A stretch of 64,000 bases of DNA from Roseburia sp934320555 (lineage in GTDB: Bacteria > Bacillota > Clostridia > Lachnospirales > Lachnospiraceae): the NCBI GenBank assembly GCA_934320555.1, contig CAKRFH010000001.1:80695-144694 (forward strand), in the 5' to 3' direction. Below are positions 26,972 to 35,707 of this stretch, piece by piece. Within the stretch, counting starts at the first letter, position 1; the number at the start of each line of letters is the position of its first letter. The notes under the pieces are model-generated. The model ran no database searches. It was not told the origin of the DNA and saw nothing but the letters and a program-made list of their open reading frames with translations. A program made the position numbers and the translations under genes.

Positions 26972-27597
26972 GAAAAAATCTGATCCTGCTTGCGGCAGGA
27001 TATTCCAAAAGGTTCCACGGTACCAAGCTGTTAGCCGAATACCGTGGAAGACCGCTATACCAGACTGCCATAGAGAAGCTTCTGTGGCTCTGTGAAAATC
27101 GGACAGACTCTTATCTGTGTGTTGTGGCAGCATGCCCACAGATCTGTGTGTACTGCGAGGAAAAAAAGATCCCTTTTATTCGAAACGAAGGCAGTGATAA
27201 TACTGGAATCGCCTCCTCTATTCAGAAGGCGGTTCTTTTTCTGCGGGAAGAGGAAACTGAAGGCGGGGAATCCTGCGACGTTTTTTTTACGGCGGATATG
27301 CCGTTGCTCGATCTGTGTGATGTGAATGCTTTCCTGGATGCTTATGATTTATCCGGACATACGTTTGGTACGATGAGCTGTGATGGAATCTGGAGAAGCC
27401 CCAATATTTTTCGGGCATCTGCGAGAGACGAACTTCTTTCCCTAAGCGGCGACTGCGGCGGAAAAACTATCTTAAAGCGCCATGCCGCTGACGTGTTCTG
27501 CTATGAGACTGCAAACCGGGAACAGTTTTTTGACATTGATACGAGAGAAGATTTGTCCGCCCTGTCCGATGGTATTATTTCTTCCCATTTTTCATAA
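26968..27597 (+). CDS. Molybdenum cofactor nucleotidyltransferase (MocA-like)
   Basis: This 209-residue NTP-transferase has the motif LILLAAGYSKRFHGTKLLAEY and the metal-binding TADMPLLD. MocA/MobA-type enzymes attach CMP or GMP to molybdopterin; MocA serves xanthine dehydrogenase-family enzymes. The start is TTG, overlapping the TGA of xdhA (TTGA), so translation is coupled to the enzyme it matures. Confidence 0.85.
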   Translation: MRKNLILLAAGYSKRFHGTKLLAEYRGRPLYQTAIEKLLWLCENRTDSYLCVVAACPQICVYCEEKKIPFIRNEGSDNTGIASSIQKAVLFLREEETEGGESCDVFFTADMPLLDLCDVNAFLDAYDLSGHTFGTMSCDGIWRSPNIFRASARDELLSLSGDCGGKTILKRHAADVFCYETANREQFFDIDTREDLSALSDGIISSHFS

Positions 27598-27606
27598 AAT
27601 AAAAGT

Positions 27607-27888
27607 ATGAAGAAGAAAAAGACGCAGATCCACGAAAAAATCGTAAAAAATCTTGAACTGCCGCAGGACTTACTTCTGAAAGCCGCCATCATTACGATCA
27701 CCGGCAGAAGCGAGGTGCTGATTGAAAATTACAGGGGCATCTTAAATCTTGAAGATTCCTTCATCCGGATCCAGGCAAAGAATGAGCAGATTCTGATTGA
27801 GGGGTCCCATCTTGCGGTGGCATATTATACAAATGAGGAGATGAAAGTCACCGGGACGGTGGATGCCGTCCGCTATGAATACCCGTGA
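27607..27888 (+). CDS. yqfC: Sporulation protein YqfC
   Basis: This 93-residue YabP/YqfC-family protein contains ITGRSEVLIENYRGILNL. In Bacillus yqfC and yqfD are sigma-E-controlled mother-cell genes upstream of phoH. The same order occurs here (yqfC, yqfD, phoH, ybeY). Its stop overlaps the GTG start of yqfD. Confidence 0.9.
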   Translation: MKKKKTQIHEKIVKNLELPQDLLLKAAIITITGRSEVLIENYRGILNLEDSFIRIQAKNEQILIEGSHLAVAYYTNEEMKVTGTVDAVRYEYP

Positions 27889-29132
27889 GTGCTTTTTCTT
27901 TCCTCAAATATATCCGTGGATACGTGTATGTGCATCTGACCGGCTATGCCGCAGAGCGCTTCTTAAATCTTTGCAGTAACCATGATATTCTAATCTGGAA
28001 CTTAAAGCCTGTTGCGGATGGATATGAATTCTGCATCAGCACAGACGGGTTTTTGCAGTTAAAGCCGCTTTTGAAAAAGACGAAAACAAAAGTGCGGATC
28101 CGAAGGAAGCGGGGGCTTCCTTTCCTACTGTTCCGCTACCGGAAACACAAAATTTTCGCTGCCGGGATCCTGTTCTTTCTGTTTTTGCTGCTTTACGCAT
28201 CCGGCTTTATCTGGAACATCGAGATCGCCGGAAATTCTTATCTGTCCGATGACACGCTTCTTACCTTTTTGCAGAAGGAACATGCGGGATTTGGAAGCCG
28301 GATCCGTACCCTGGACTGTGAGCAGTTAGAGGAAAAGCTCCGTACAAATTTCCCGGATGTGATCTGGACTTCCGTGCGTATTTACGGCACGAAAATGAAC
28401 GTTGAGATTCAGGAGAACCTGCTCTCAGATGAGGCGGATGAGGTCACTCCGGCAGAAGTCTCTGACATCACCGCTAAAAAGGACGGGGAGATTGTTTCCA
28501 TCATTACCCGCACTGGCACACCGCTCGTGACGGAACATGCCACGGTGAAAAAAGGGGATATCCTTGTCCTTGGCAGTGTGGCTGTCACAAATGACGATGG
28601 GGAAGCAGTGCGTTATCTGTATCCGGGTGCAGATGCGGACATTACCGCACAGACGACGTACACTTATATCGACGAACTGCCTGTTACCTTTGAGAAACGT
28701 GAAAAAACCGGAAACAGGAAAACGAATCTGGGAATCCGTATTCTTGGCTATACCTTCTGTAATCCTTTTTTTGAGAATCCTTATGAGTATTATTCCCGCA
28801 CAGAAGAGCTGTTCCAGCTGCATTTCACCGACAACTTCTATCTGCCTGTTTTTCTGGTGAGAGAGCATTACGAAGAATATACGGTATCCCGGGTGACGCG
28901 CTCCACGGAGGAGGCAAAAACGCTGGCAGGGGCACGATTTGCGCAATATCTTTTAAATTTGGAAGAAAAAGGTATTCAAATTATAGAAAAAGATGTTATG
29001 ATAGAAAAGCTGAATCAGAAATATGTCGTAAAGGGAACGGTGACGGTCTATGAATCCATCGTCTCCTACGAACCAGCTCAGATTTTTGAAAAAACAAGTG
29101 AAGAGAGGCCAATTGAGAATGAGTCTGACTGA
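27885..29132 (+). CDS. yqfD: Sporulation protein YqfD
   Basis: This 415-residue protein has a soluble N-terminal domain (FLKYIRGYVYVHLTGYAAER) and a single membrane span near residues 92-112 (ILFFLFLLLYASGFIWNIEI). A long external domain follows with VTPAEVSDITAKKDGEIVSIITRTGTP, as in the family. In Bacillus it is needed for efficient spore formation. The GTG start overlaps yqfC by 4 nt; the 3' end overlaps phoH by 14 nt. Confidence 0.92.
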   Translation: MSAFSFLKYIRGYVYVHLTGYAAERFLNLCSNHDILIWNLKPVADGYEFCISTDGFLQLKPLLKKTKTKVRIRRKRGLPFLLFRYRKHKIFAAGILFFLFLLLYASGFIWNIEIAGNSYLSDDTLLTFLQKEHAGFGSRIRTLDCEQLEEKLRTNFPDVIWTSVRIYGTKMNVEIQENLLSDEADEVTPAEVSDITAKKDGEIVSIITRTGTPLVTEHATVKKGDILVLGSVAVTNDDGEAVRYLYPGADADITAQTTYTYIDELPVTFEKREKTGNRKTNLGIRILGYTFCNPFFENPYEYYSRTEELFQLHFTDNFYLPVFLVREHYEEYTVSRVTRSTEEAKTLAGARFAQYLLNLEEKGIQIIEKDVMIEKLNQKYVVKGTVTVYESIVSYEPAQIFEKTSEERPIENESD

Positions 29133-30117
29133 ATTATCTGTCAACATACCGACTGAACATGTAGCAAATGTGTTCGGGCAGTTTGATGCTTACATTAAGA
29201 AAATAGAGAGAACCCTAAACGTGACCGTTGTGATGAGGGATGGCTCCATGAAGCTGATTGGGAACGAGCAGCAGATTAAGAGCGCTTCCAATGTTTTCAT
29301 GCAGCTCTTAGAGCTCTCAAAACGTGGGAATGTCATTACGGAACAGAACGTCAACTATGCGCTGTCGTTGGCGGCCGATGCGAAGGAATCTGCCATCGTG
29401 GAGATTGACAAAGACTGTATCTGCCACACGATCAATGGAAAACCGGTAAAGCCGAAGACGCTCGGACAGAAGAACTATGTCGATGCGATCCGCAATAAGA
29501 TGATCGTATTCGGTATGGGACCTGCCGGAACCGGAAAGACATATCTTGCCATGGCGATGGCGATCACCGCCTTCAAAAATGAGGAGGTTGGCAGAATTAT
29601 CCTGACAAGACCTGCGATCGAAGCGGGGGAGAAGCTTGGTTTCCTTCCGGGAGATTTGCAGAGCAAGGTCGATCCGTATCTGCGTCCATTATACGATGCC
29701 CTTTATCAGATCATGGGAGCGGAGAGCTTCCAGAAGAATATGGAGAAAGGGCTGATCGAGGTAGCTCCGCTCGCCTATATGCGAGGCAGAACCTTAGATA
29801 ACGCTTTCATCATTTTAGATGAAGCACAGAATACGACTCCGGCACAGATGAAGATGTTCCTCACCCGAATCGGCTTCGGTTCAAAAGCTGTCATCACGGG
29901 TGACGCAACCCAGAAAGATCTTGCGCCGGGAAGCCCGTCCGGTCTCGATGTCGCCCTCAAAGTATTAAAAAAGGTGGACGAGATTGGCATCTGTGAGCTC
30001 ACAAGCTTAGACGTAGTAAGACACCCGGTTGTCCAGAAGATCGTAAAAGCTTACGAAGATTATGAGAAGAAGAACAAAGATCGGAGTACCGACCGCAGAA
30101 GAAAGAACACCCGTTAG
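29119..30117 (+). CDS. phoH: PhoH-like ATPase/RNA helicase
   Basis: This 332-residue protein has an N-terminal KH-like region, a P-loop GMGPAGTGKTYLA (near 135) and Walker B FIILDEAQN. PhoH and YbeY are adjacent in most bacteria and are linked to RNA quality control. The ATG at 29119 is chosen because AGAGAGG precedes it; the longer frame from 29050 lies inside yqfD. Confidence 0.93.
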   Translation: MSLTELSVNIPTEHVANVFGQFDAYIKKIERTLNVTVVMRDGSMKLIGNEQQIKSASNVFMQLLELSKRGNVITEQNVNYALSLAADAKESAIVEIDKDCICHTINGKPVKPKTLGQKNYVDAIRNKMIVFGMGPAGTGKTYLAMAMAITAFKNEEVGRIILTRPAIEAGEKLGFLPGDLQSKVDPYLRPLYDALYQIMGAESFQKNMEKGLIEVAPLAYMRGRTLDNAFIILDEAQNTTPAQMKMFLTRIGFGSKAVITGDATQKDLAPGSPSGLDVALKVLKKVDEIGICELTSLDVVRHPVVQKIVKAYEDYEKKNKDRSTDRRRKNTR

Positions 30118-30144
30118 AGAAACGAGCGCAGAAGGGAGCAGCTT

Positions 30145-30642
30145 ATGACACTGAATTTTGAAGAAGAAGTAACCGTGCCTTTTGATTTTGAATATGAGAG
30201 CCTTGCAAGGGAAGTCATTTCTTTCACCTTAGACCATGAAAATTTTCCATATGAGTCAGAAGTTAACCTGACTTTGACGGACAATGACGGCATCCATGAG
30301 ATCAATAAGATGTATCGGCAGATTGACCGCCCGACAGATGTCTTGTCCTTCCCGATGCTTTCCTATGAAGCCGCAGGAGACTTCTCAAAGCTTGAGGATG
30401 ACTATGACGATAACTTCAACCCTGACACTGGGGAGATCATGCTCGGCGATATTGTCATCTCTGTGGACAAGGTATTAGAGCAGGCCGAAAGCTACGGCCA
30501 TACCCCGCGCAGGGAATATGCATTCCTTATCGTACACAGCATGCTCCATCTGTTCGGTTATGACCATATGACGCCGGAGGAGGCAGCCCAGATGGAAGCA
30601 AAGCAGCGTCAGATCCTCGAAGAAATGAATATTACAAGGTAA
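30145..30642 (+). CDS. ybeY: Endoribonuclease YbeY
   Basis: This 165-residue metalloprotein has the zinc triad in HSMLHLFGYDH (H3xH5xH). YbeY takes part in 16S rRNA 3' maturation and 70S quality control. A strong GGGAGC site lies before the ATG. It is preceded by phoH in the usual pair and followed 8 nt later by the flippase gene. Confidence 0.96.
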   Translation: MTLNFEEEVTVPFDFEYESLAREVISFTLDHENFPYESEVNLTLTDNDGIHEINKMYRQIDRPTDVLSFPMLSYEAAGDFSKLEDDYDDNFNPDTGEIMLGDIVISVDKVLEQAESYGHTPRREYAFLIVHSMLHLFGYDHMTPEEAAQMEAKQRQILEEMNITR

Positions 30643-30650
30643 GAAAAAAC

Positions 30651-32309
30651 ATGAATACAAACAAGAAAAGCAGCACCAGTTTTTTAGTCCAGGGTTCGAT
30701 CCTTGCAGTCGCATCGATTATCAGCCGTATCATAGGTCTGATTTACCGAATCCCACTGACTGCCATTATAGGAAACAAAGGAAACGATTATTACGGATGT
30801 GCCTTTGAGATTTACAATATTTTACTGATCATCTCGTCCTACAGCCTGCCGCTCGCCGTATCGAAGTTAGTATCCGCGGGACTGTCTGTCGGACGTAAGA
30901 AGAACGTATACCGGATTTTGAAATGCGCACTGCTCTTTGCATTAGGCTCCGGCACACTTGCAGCATGCATCCTTTTCTTTGGGGCAGAATATATCACAGG
31001 AACCATTATGAAGACACCGTACAGTATCTTTGCCGTTAAGATCCTGATCCCGGTTCTGATCGTCGTGGCTGTGCTCGGTGTAATGCGAGGGTTCTTTCAG
31101 GGACTTGGAACGATGATGCCAAGTGCCATGTCGCAGATCTTAGAGCAGATCGTGAATGCAATTGTGAGCGTCTGGGCAGCCTACGTCTTATATTCCTACG
31201 GAACGAAAGTCGGAGCTGTGCTTGGGAATCCGGAGAATTATGCAGCAGCCTACGGTGCAGCCGGAGGAACACTCGGAACCGCAGCCGGTGCCGTGACAGC
31301 ACTGATTTTTGTGGCTTTTGTCCTGACAATCTACTTAAAGGTTTTCAGACAGCAGATGAAGCGGGAGCATCACAGCAAAGTAGATTCTTATTCCTATATT
31401 TTTAAAATCCTCTTAATTACAATTATCCCGGTTCTGCTCAGTACGACCATTTATAACTGCAATGCCATTTTAGATCAGGCCATTTTTAAGAATATCGCGA
31501 ATTTACAGGGATATTCCGCAAATGATATCAGTGAATGGAACGGAATCTACACCGGAAAGTACAAGACACTGATCAATGTGCCGATCTCGATCGCATCCTC
31601 CCTCGCAGCTTCCTCCGTGCCGGCGTTGACTGCTGCCTACACAAACGGGGACCAGGAGAAAGTGCGTTCCCAGATCAATACGGCAATTCGTTTTATCATG
31701 GTGATTGCTTTCCCGTGTGCAGTCGGAATGGGCGTGCTTGCATCCCCGATCTTACAGCTGCTGTTCCACGATTCTTCAGAGCTTGCAGCGGCCATGCTGC
31801 AGCTCGGGGCAGTGTCCATTCTCTTTTTCTCACTGTCCACGCTCTCAAACGGACTGCTTCAGGGCATCAACCGGATGCATGAGCCGGTAAAAAATGCACT
31901 GATCGCGCTGGTACTGCATATCGGTCTGCTGATCGGGCTGATGTATGGATTCCACTTAAATATTTACGCGGTTGTCTATGCAAATGCCTTCTTCGGTCTT
32001 CTTATGTGCGTCCTGAATGCTTATTCTGTCAAGAAATACAGCGGCTATAAGCAGGAATGGAAGCGCACCTTCCTCATCCCGGGACTTTCCGCGGTTGTGA
32101 TGGGTGCTGCGGTCTGGGGGGCATATAAGCTGACACTTTATCTGTTCCGCGTGAATGCACTGGCAACGGTCATTGGCATTCTCGTCGGTGTATGCGTCTA
32201 TGCAGTCGTATTGCTGTTACTGCACGGAATGACGGAGGAAGAGATCCGGAAGTTCCCGAAAGGCTATCTGTTAGTACGCATTGCAAAGAAAATGCATCTG
32301 CTGCACTAA
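30651..32309 (+). CDS. MATE/MurJ-like flippase, SpoVB type
   Basis: This 552-residue protein has about 14 membrane spans of the MOP superfamily. The N-terminus SFLVQGSILAVASIISRIIG and the segment MRGFFQGLGTMMPSAMSQILEQIVN are typical of stage V sporulation protein B and YtgP relatives. These move lipid-linked cell wall precursors. Whether this copy acts in vegetative growth (MurJ role) or spore cortex synthesis cannot be decided, but the yqfCD context favours a link to sporulation. Confidence 0.88.
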   Translation: MNTNKKSSTSFLVQGSILAVASIISRIIGLIYRIPLTAIIGNKGNDYYGCAFEIYNILLIISSYSLPLAVSKLVSAGLSVGRKKNVYRILKCALLFALGSGTLAACILFFGAEYITGTIMKTPYSIFAVKILIPVLIVVAVLGVMRGFFQGLGTMMPSAMSQILEQIVNAIVSVWAAYVLYSYGTKVGAVLGNPENYAAAYGAAGGTLGTAAGAVTALIFVAFVLTIYLKVFRQQMKREHHSKVDSYSYIFKILLITIIPVLLSTTIYNCNAILDQAIFKNIANLQGYSANDISEWNGIYTGKYKTLINVPISIASSLAASSVPALTAAYTNGDQEKVRSQINTAIRFIMVIAFPCAVGMGVLASPILQLLFHDSSELAAAMLQLGAVSILFFSLSTLSNGLLQGINRMHEPVKNALIALVLHIGLLIGLMYGFHLNIYAVVYANAFFGLLMCVLNAYSVKKYSGYKQEWKRTFLIPGLSAVVMGAAVWGAYKLTLYLFRVNALATVIGILVGVCVYAVVLLLLHGMTEEEIRKFPKGYLLVRIAKKMHLLH

Positions 32310-32332
32310 AAATTGTATAAAAGATGAACTAT

Positions 32333-32388
32333 AAGGCAAATACTTATCAGGGGTGATTGATTTGAAAAAGAAGATAAGTATTTGCCTT
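32333..32388 (+). promoter_or_regulatory. 16-bp perfect hairpin spanning the start of the BofC-like gene
   Basis: Arms AAGGCAAATACTTATC (32333-32348) and GATAAGTATTTGCCTT (32373-32388) are exact complements, followed by TTCTT. The 24-nt loop holds the ribosome binding site (AGGGGTG) and the TTG start. It could terminate the upstream operon or control initiation of the downstream gene. Confidence 0.75.
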
Positions 32389-32715
32389 TTCTTAATCCTT
32401 CTTGCCGTATGTGGAACCGGATCCCGGATGTATTTAGACAACAGATCTCTTCCGACAGATCCGATTGTTTCTGCGGATACAAAAGACAGTGAGAAGACTG
32501 CCGAGAGCATGCATGTTGCAGATGCCGGTAAATATTATCTCATCTTAGAGGGCGATTCAATTTTTGTCTATGCTTCCGATAAAGAAACGCTCTGTTATGA
32601 GATCCCGGTCCGCAACAGACCTCTTCCTGAGGAATGGCGCAGACAGCTGTCAGAGGGAATTTCTTTTTCCACAGATGAGGAACTATATGAATTTCTTGAA
32701 AATTATTCTTCTTAA
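32362..32715 (+). CDS. Membrane-anchored BofC-like small protein
   Basis: This 117-residue protein has an N-terminal signal anchor (residues about 4-20, ISICLFLILLAVCGTG). A short C-terminal domain contains YYLILEGDSIFVYASDKE, then LPEEWRRQLSEGISFSTDEELYEFLENYSS. That pattern resembles the C-terminal domain of BofC, an intercompartmental sporulation signalling inhibitor; the assignment is from pattern memory. The TTG at 32362 is preferred over the GTG at 32353 because AGGGGTG lies 6 nt before it. Its first codons form the right arm of a long hairpin. Confidence 0.65.
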   Translation: MKKKISICLFLILLAVCGTGSRMYLDNRSLPTDPIVSADTKDSEKTAESMHVADAGKYYLILEGDSIFVYASDKETLCYEIPVRNRPLPEEWRRQLSEGISFSTDEELYEFLENYSS

Positions 32716-32730
32716 AAGCTCTTTTATAAT

Positions 32731-32759
32731 TTGCTTGTTTGAGTCAGATGTGATAAAAT
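32731..32759 (+). promoter_or_regulatory. Sigma-A promoter for the flavoprotein gene
   Basis: TTGCTT at 32731-32736, a 17-nt spacer and TAAAAT at 32754-32759, about 55 nt before the ATG at 32815. Confidence 0.75.
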
Positions 32760-32814
32760 AACTGTGTTTTTCGGACAAAACAGAACAATCAGTAAAGAAT
32801 ACAGGAATTCATAT

Positions 32815-34077
32815 ATGGAGAAAAATAAAAAAAAGTTCTTTGATGTCATCGTCATCGGCGGAGGTGCCGCCGGGATGATGGCTGCGATCCATGCTGCAGG
32901 AAACGGGGCATCCACCGCGATCATTGAACACAAAGACCGTGTGGGGAAGAAGATTCTCTCTACAGGGAACGGAAAATGCAATTATACAAACGCCGTGCAG
33001 GGAATCCAATGTTACAGAAGTGATGACCCTGCATTTGTGCTGCCTGTCTTTGAACAGTTTGATTTTGCAAAGACGGTAGCTTTTTTTGAGGAGCTCGGCA
33101 TCTGGCCGAAGGTGAAAAACGGCTATTATTACCCGGCAAGTGAGCAGGCATCTGCAGTACTCGATGTACTCCGCCATGAAACGGAATACCGGCATGTATC
33201 TGTTTTTACCGAACAGGCGGTCATGTCTGTGGCGCAGAAGAAGAATCGGTTTCTCATTCAGACAAAAGAGTGTGTCTTCGAGGCAAAGACCGTTCTTTTT
33301 GCCACCGGACTTCTCGCCGCACCGAAAACCGGAAGTGACGGAAGTGCCCTTCCTTTGATCAAGCAGTTCGGTCATAGGCTCTCGGATGTTGTGCCGGCAT
33401 TGGTTGCGCTGCACTGCGGGGAATCTTTTTTCAAACAGCTTGTGGGCATCCGCACAGAGGCAAGGGTAGAACTTTTTGTGGATGGAGTATCGGTCTCTGA
33501 CGATCTAGGAGAAGTCCAGCTTACGGATTACGGTATTTCCGGTATCCCGGTCTTTCAGGTGAGCCGGTTTGCAACGAAAGCGCTCAAAAGAAAGCAGGAA
33601 GTGTCTGCGGTGCTTGATTTTATGCCAAACTGTGAGGAGAGGCCTTTTTCTAAGATGCTCTGTGACCGTTTTTCCATTTACGCGCATGATAAGACTGCTG
33701 CAGAGGCGCTGACCGGGCTGTTTCACAAAAAACTTGCGGAAGTGCTGTTGAAGGAAAGCCATATCTCCTCTCAGGCAAAAGCTGCATCCGTATCGAAAAA
33801 TCAGCTTTCCTCGCTTGCCTATCTATGTAAACATTTTAAAGTACAGGTGTGCGGCAGCAAGCCCTTCGATCAGGCACAGGTGTGTGCCGGGGGAATCCAG
33901 ACCGAAGAGATCGATCCGCATACGATGGAGTCCAGGCTCGTCCCGGGACTTTTCTTTGCGGGTGAGGTTGTGGATGTCGACGGCATCTGTGGGGGATATA
34001 ACCTGCAATGGGCATGGTCGAGCGGCATGGTTGCCGGAACCCACGCGGCCCTGCTGGCACTTAACGGAAAAAGATAA
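32815..34077 (+). CDS. HI0933/YhiN-family flavoprotein (BaiN-like)
   Basis: This 420-residue FAD protein has the dinucleotide motif DVIVIGGGAAGMMAAIHAAG at the N-terminus. GRVGKKILSTGNGKCNYTN-like segments and the C-terminal GLFFAGEVVDVDGICGGYNLQWAWSSG are diagnostic for the HI0933 family. Family members are mostly uncharacterised; one (BaiN) reduces bile acid intermediates in gut clostridia, but that activity cannot be transferred by family alone. The ATG at 32815 has AGGAATT upstream; the GTG at 32764 would fall in the leader. Confidence 0.85.
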   Translation: MEKNKKKFFDVIVIGGGAAGMMAAIHAAGNGASTAIIEHKDRVGKKILSTGNGKCNYTNAVQGIQCYRSDDPAFVLPVFEQFDFAKTVAFFEELGIWPKVKNGYYYPASEQASAVLDVLRHETEYRHVSVFTEQAVMSVAQKKNRFLIQTKECVFEAKTVLFATGLLAAPKTGSDGSALPLIKQFGHRLSDVVPALVALHCGESFFKQLVGIRTEARVELFVDGVSVSDDLGEVQLTDYGISGIPVFQVSRFATKALKRKQEVSAVLDFMPNCEERPFSKMLCDRFSIYAHDKTAAEALTGLFHKKLAEVLLKESHISSQAKAASVSKNQLSSLAYLCKHFKVQVCGSKPFDQAQVCAGGIQTEEIDPHTMESRLVPGLFFAGEVVDVDGICGGYNLQWAWSSGMVAGTHAALLALNGKR

Positions 34078-34091
34078 GAGGATAATAACAT

Positions 34092-35690
34092 ATGATCAGA
34101 ATCAGCCAGATAAAACTGCCACCGGAACATACCGGGCAGGATCTGTTACAGAGAGCCGGAAAACTGTTAAAAGTATCTCCGGATCAGATAAAAGAATTAC
34201 ACATTATAAAGAAATCCATTGACGCGCGGAAAAAGCCGGAGCTGTTCTTCGTTTATACCATCGATGTGCTTGTAGAAAAAGAAGAAAAAGTGCTTGCCCG
34301 CTGCCGGGATAAGAATGTAACCACTGCAAAGAAAAAGCATTACCAGATTCCGGATGCGCCAGTCAATGTGTCAGGCAGACGTCCTGTTATCATCGGTGCG
34401 GGTCCTGCCGGACTCTTTGCTGCCTACCTGCTTGCACAGTGCCATCTGTGCCCGATTGTGATAGAGCGTGGGAAAAAAGTGGAGGAACGCACGAAGGATG
34501 TCCATGCTTTCTGGGAAACAGGTGTGTTAAATCAGGCCTCCAACGTCCAGTTCGGAGAGGGTGGCGCAGGCACCTTCTCTGACGGTAAATTAAATACGCT
34601 TGTCAAGGATCCGCTCGGACGTAACCAGTATGTGTTAGACACATTCGTAAAGTTTGGCGCCCCGGAGAAGATCTCTTACGAGAACAAACCCCACATCGGA
34701 ACGGATGTTCTGTCTGATGTGATTGCCAACATGCGAAACGAGATCACCCGTCTTGGCGGAACCTTCCGCTTCGAGACCTGCCTGACCGACTTGAAGACGG
34801 AGGGCGGTGTGCTGACTGCTGTGGAAGTCAACCATACGGAGTGGATCAAGACAGACTGCTGTGTGCTCGCATTAGGGCACAGCGCCAGGGATACTTTTGC
34901 CTGGTTACACGAACTCGGAATACCGATGGAGCCGAAGGCTTTTGCAGTTGGGTTCCGTGTGGAACATCCTCAGTCTGTCATCAACCATACCCAGTATGGC
35001 GCTGTTTACGCTGACAGTCTTGAGGCCGCACCATATAAGGTGACAGCGAACCTCGCAAACGGACGCGGGGTCTATTCATTCTGCATGTGCCCGGGCGGCT
35101 ATGTCGTAAATGCCTCCTCGGAGGAGGCAATGCTCGCTGTAAACGGGATGAGCTATTCGGACCGTGGCAGCAGTAATGCGAACAGCGCCATCATTGTGTC
35201 CGTTACCCCGGAGGATTTCGATGGGACAGATGCCCTTGCAGGTGTCCGTTTCCAGAGAGAACTTGAATCGCGCGCTTACGCACTTGGGGCAGGCCGCATT
35301 CCGCAGCAGCTGTTTGCAGATTACTGCACAGATTCGCTCAGTACTTCTTATGGGGAGTTCTCTTCGGAGACAAGGGGCGCACACACATTTGCAAACTTAA
35401 GAGGACTTCTCCCGGAGGAGATGGAGCACTCTTTTATAGAGGGAATGCATGCCTTTGCAAGGCAGATACCTGATTTTGACAGACCTGATGCGATTCTTTC
35501 CGGCGTAGAGAGCAGAACTTCCTCACCGGTCCGTATCTGCCGCAATGAAAATTTCCAGTCAGAAATACAGGGACTGTATCCGTGCGGGGAAGGTGCCGGC
35601 TACGCAGGCGGCATCACATCTGCCGCGATGGACGGGCTGAAAGTGGCAGAAGCTATCCTGAAACATTACACAGCATTTGATAACAGATAG
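34092..35690 (+). CDS. FAD-dependent dehydrogenase-like protein (COG2509 type)
   Basis: This 532-residue protein has a basic N-terminal domain of about 90 residues (KSIDARKKPELFFVYTIDV). A FAD Rossmann fold follows (RPVIIGAGPAGLFAAYLLA). FGEGGAGTFSDGKLNT and the C-terminal GLYPCGEGAGYAGGITSAAMDGLK are family marks. The family is widespread in Firmicutes and its reaction is unknown. It is 14 nt downstream of another flavoprotein gene and 17 nt before mutS. Confidence 0.85.
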   Translation: MIRISQIKLPPEHTGQDLLQRAGKLLKVSPDQIKELHIIKKSIDARKKPELFFVYTIDVLVEKEEKVLARCRDKNVTTAKKKHYQIPDAPVNVSGRRPVIIGAGPAGLFAAYLLAQCHLCPIVIERGKKVEERTKDVHAFWETGVLNQASNVQFGEGGAGTFSDGKLNTLVKDPLGRNQYVLDTFVKFGAPEKISYENKPHIGTDVLSDVIANMRNEITRLGGTFRFETCLTDLKTEGGVLTAVEVNHTEWIKTDCCVLALGHSARDTFAWLHELGIPMEPKAFAVGFRVEHPQSVINHTQYGAVYADSLEAAPYKVTANLANGRGVYSFCMCPGGYVVNASSEEAMLAVNGMSYSDRGSSNANSAIIVSVTPEDFDGTDALAGVRFQRELESRAYALGAGRIPQQLFADYCTDSLSTSYGEFSSETRGAHTFANLRGLLPEEMEHSFIEGMHAFARQIPDFDRPDAILSGVESRTSSPVRICRNENFQSEIQGLYPCGEGAGYAGGITSAAMDGLKVAEAILKHYTAFDNR

Positions 35691-35707
35691 ATGGAAGGTA
35701 ACAGACA

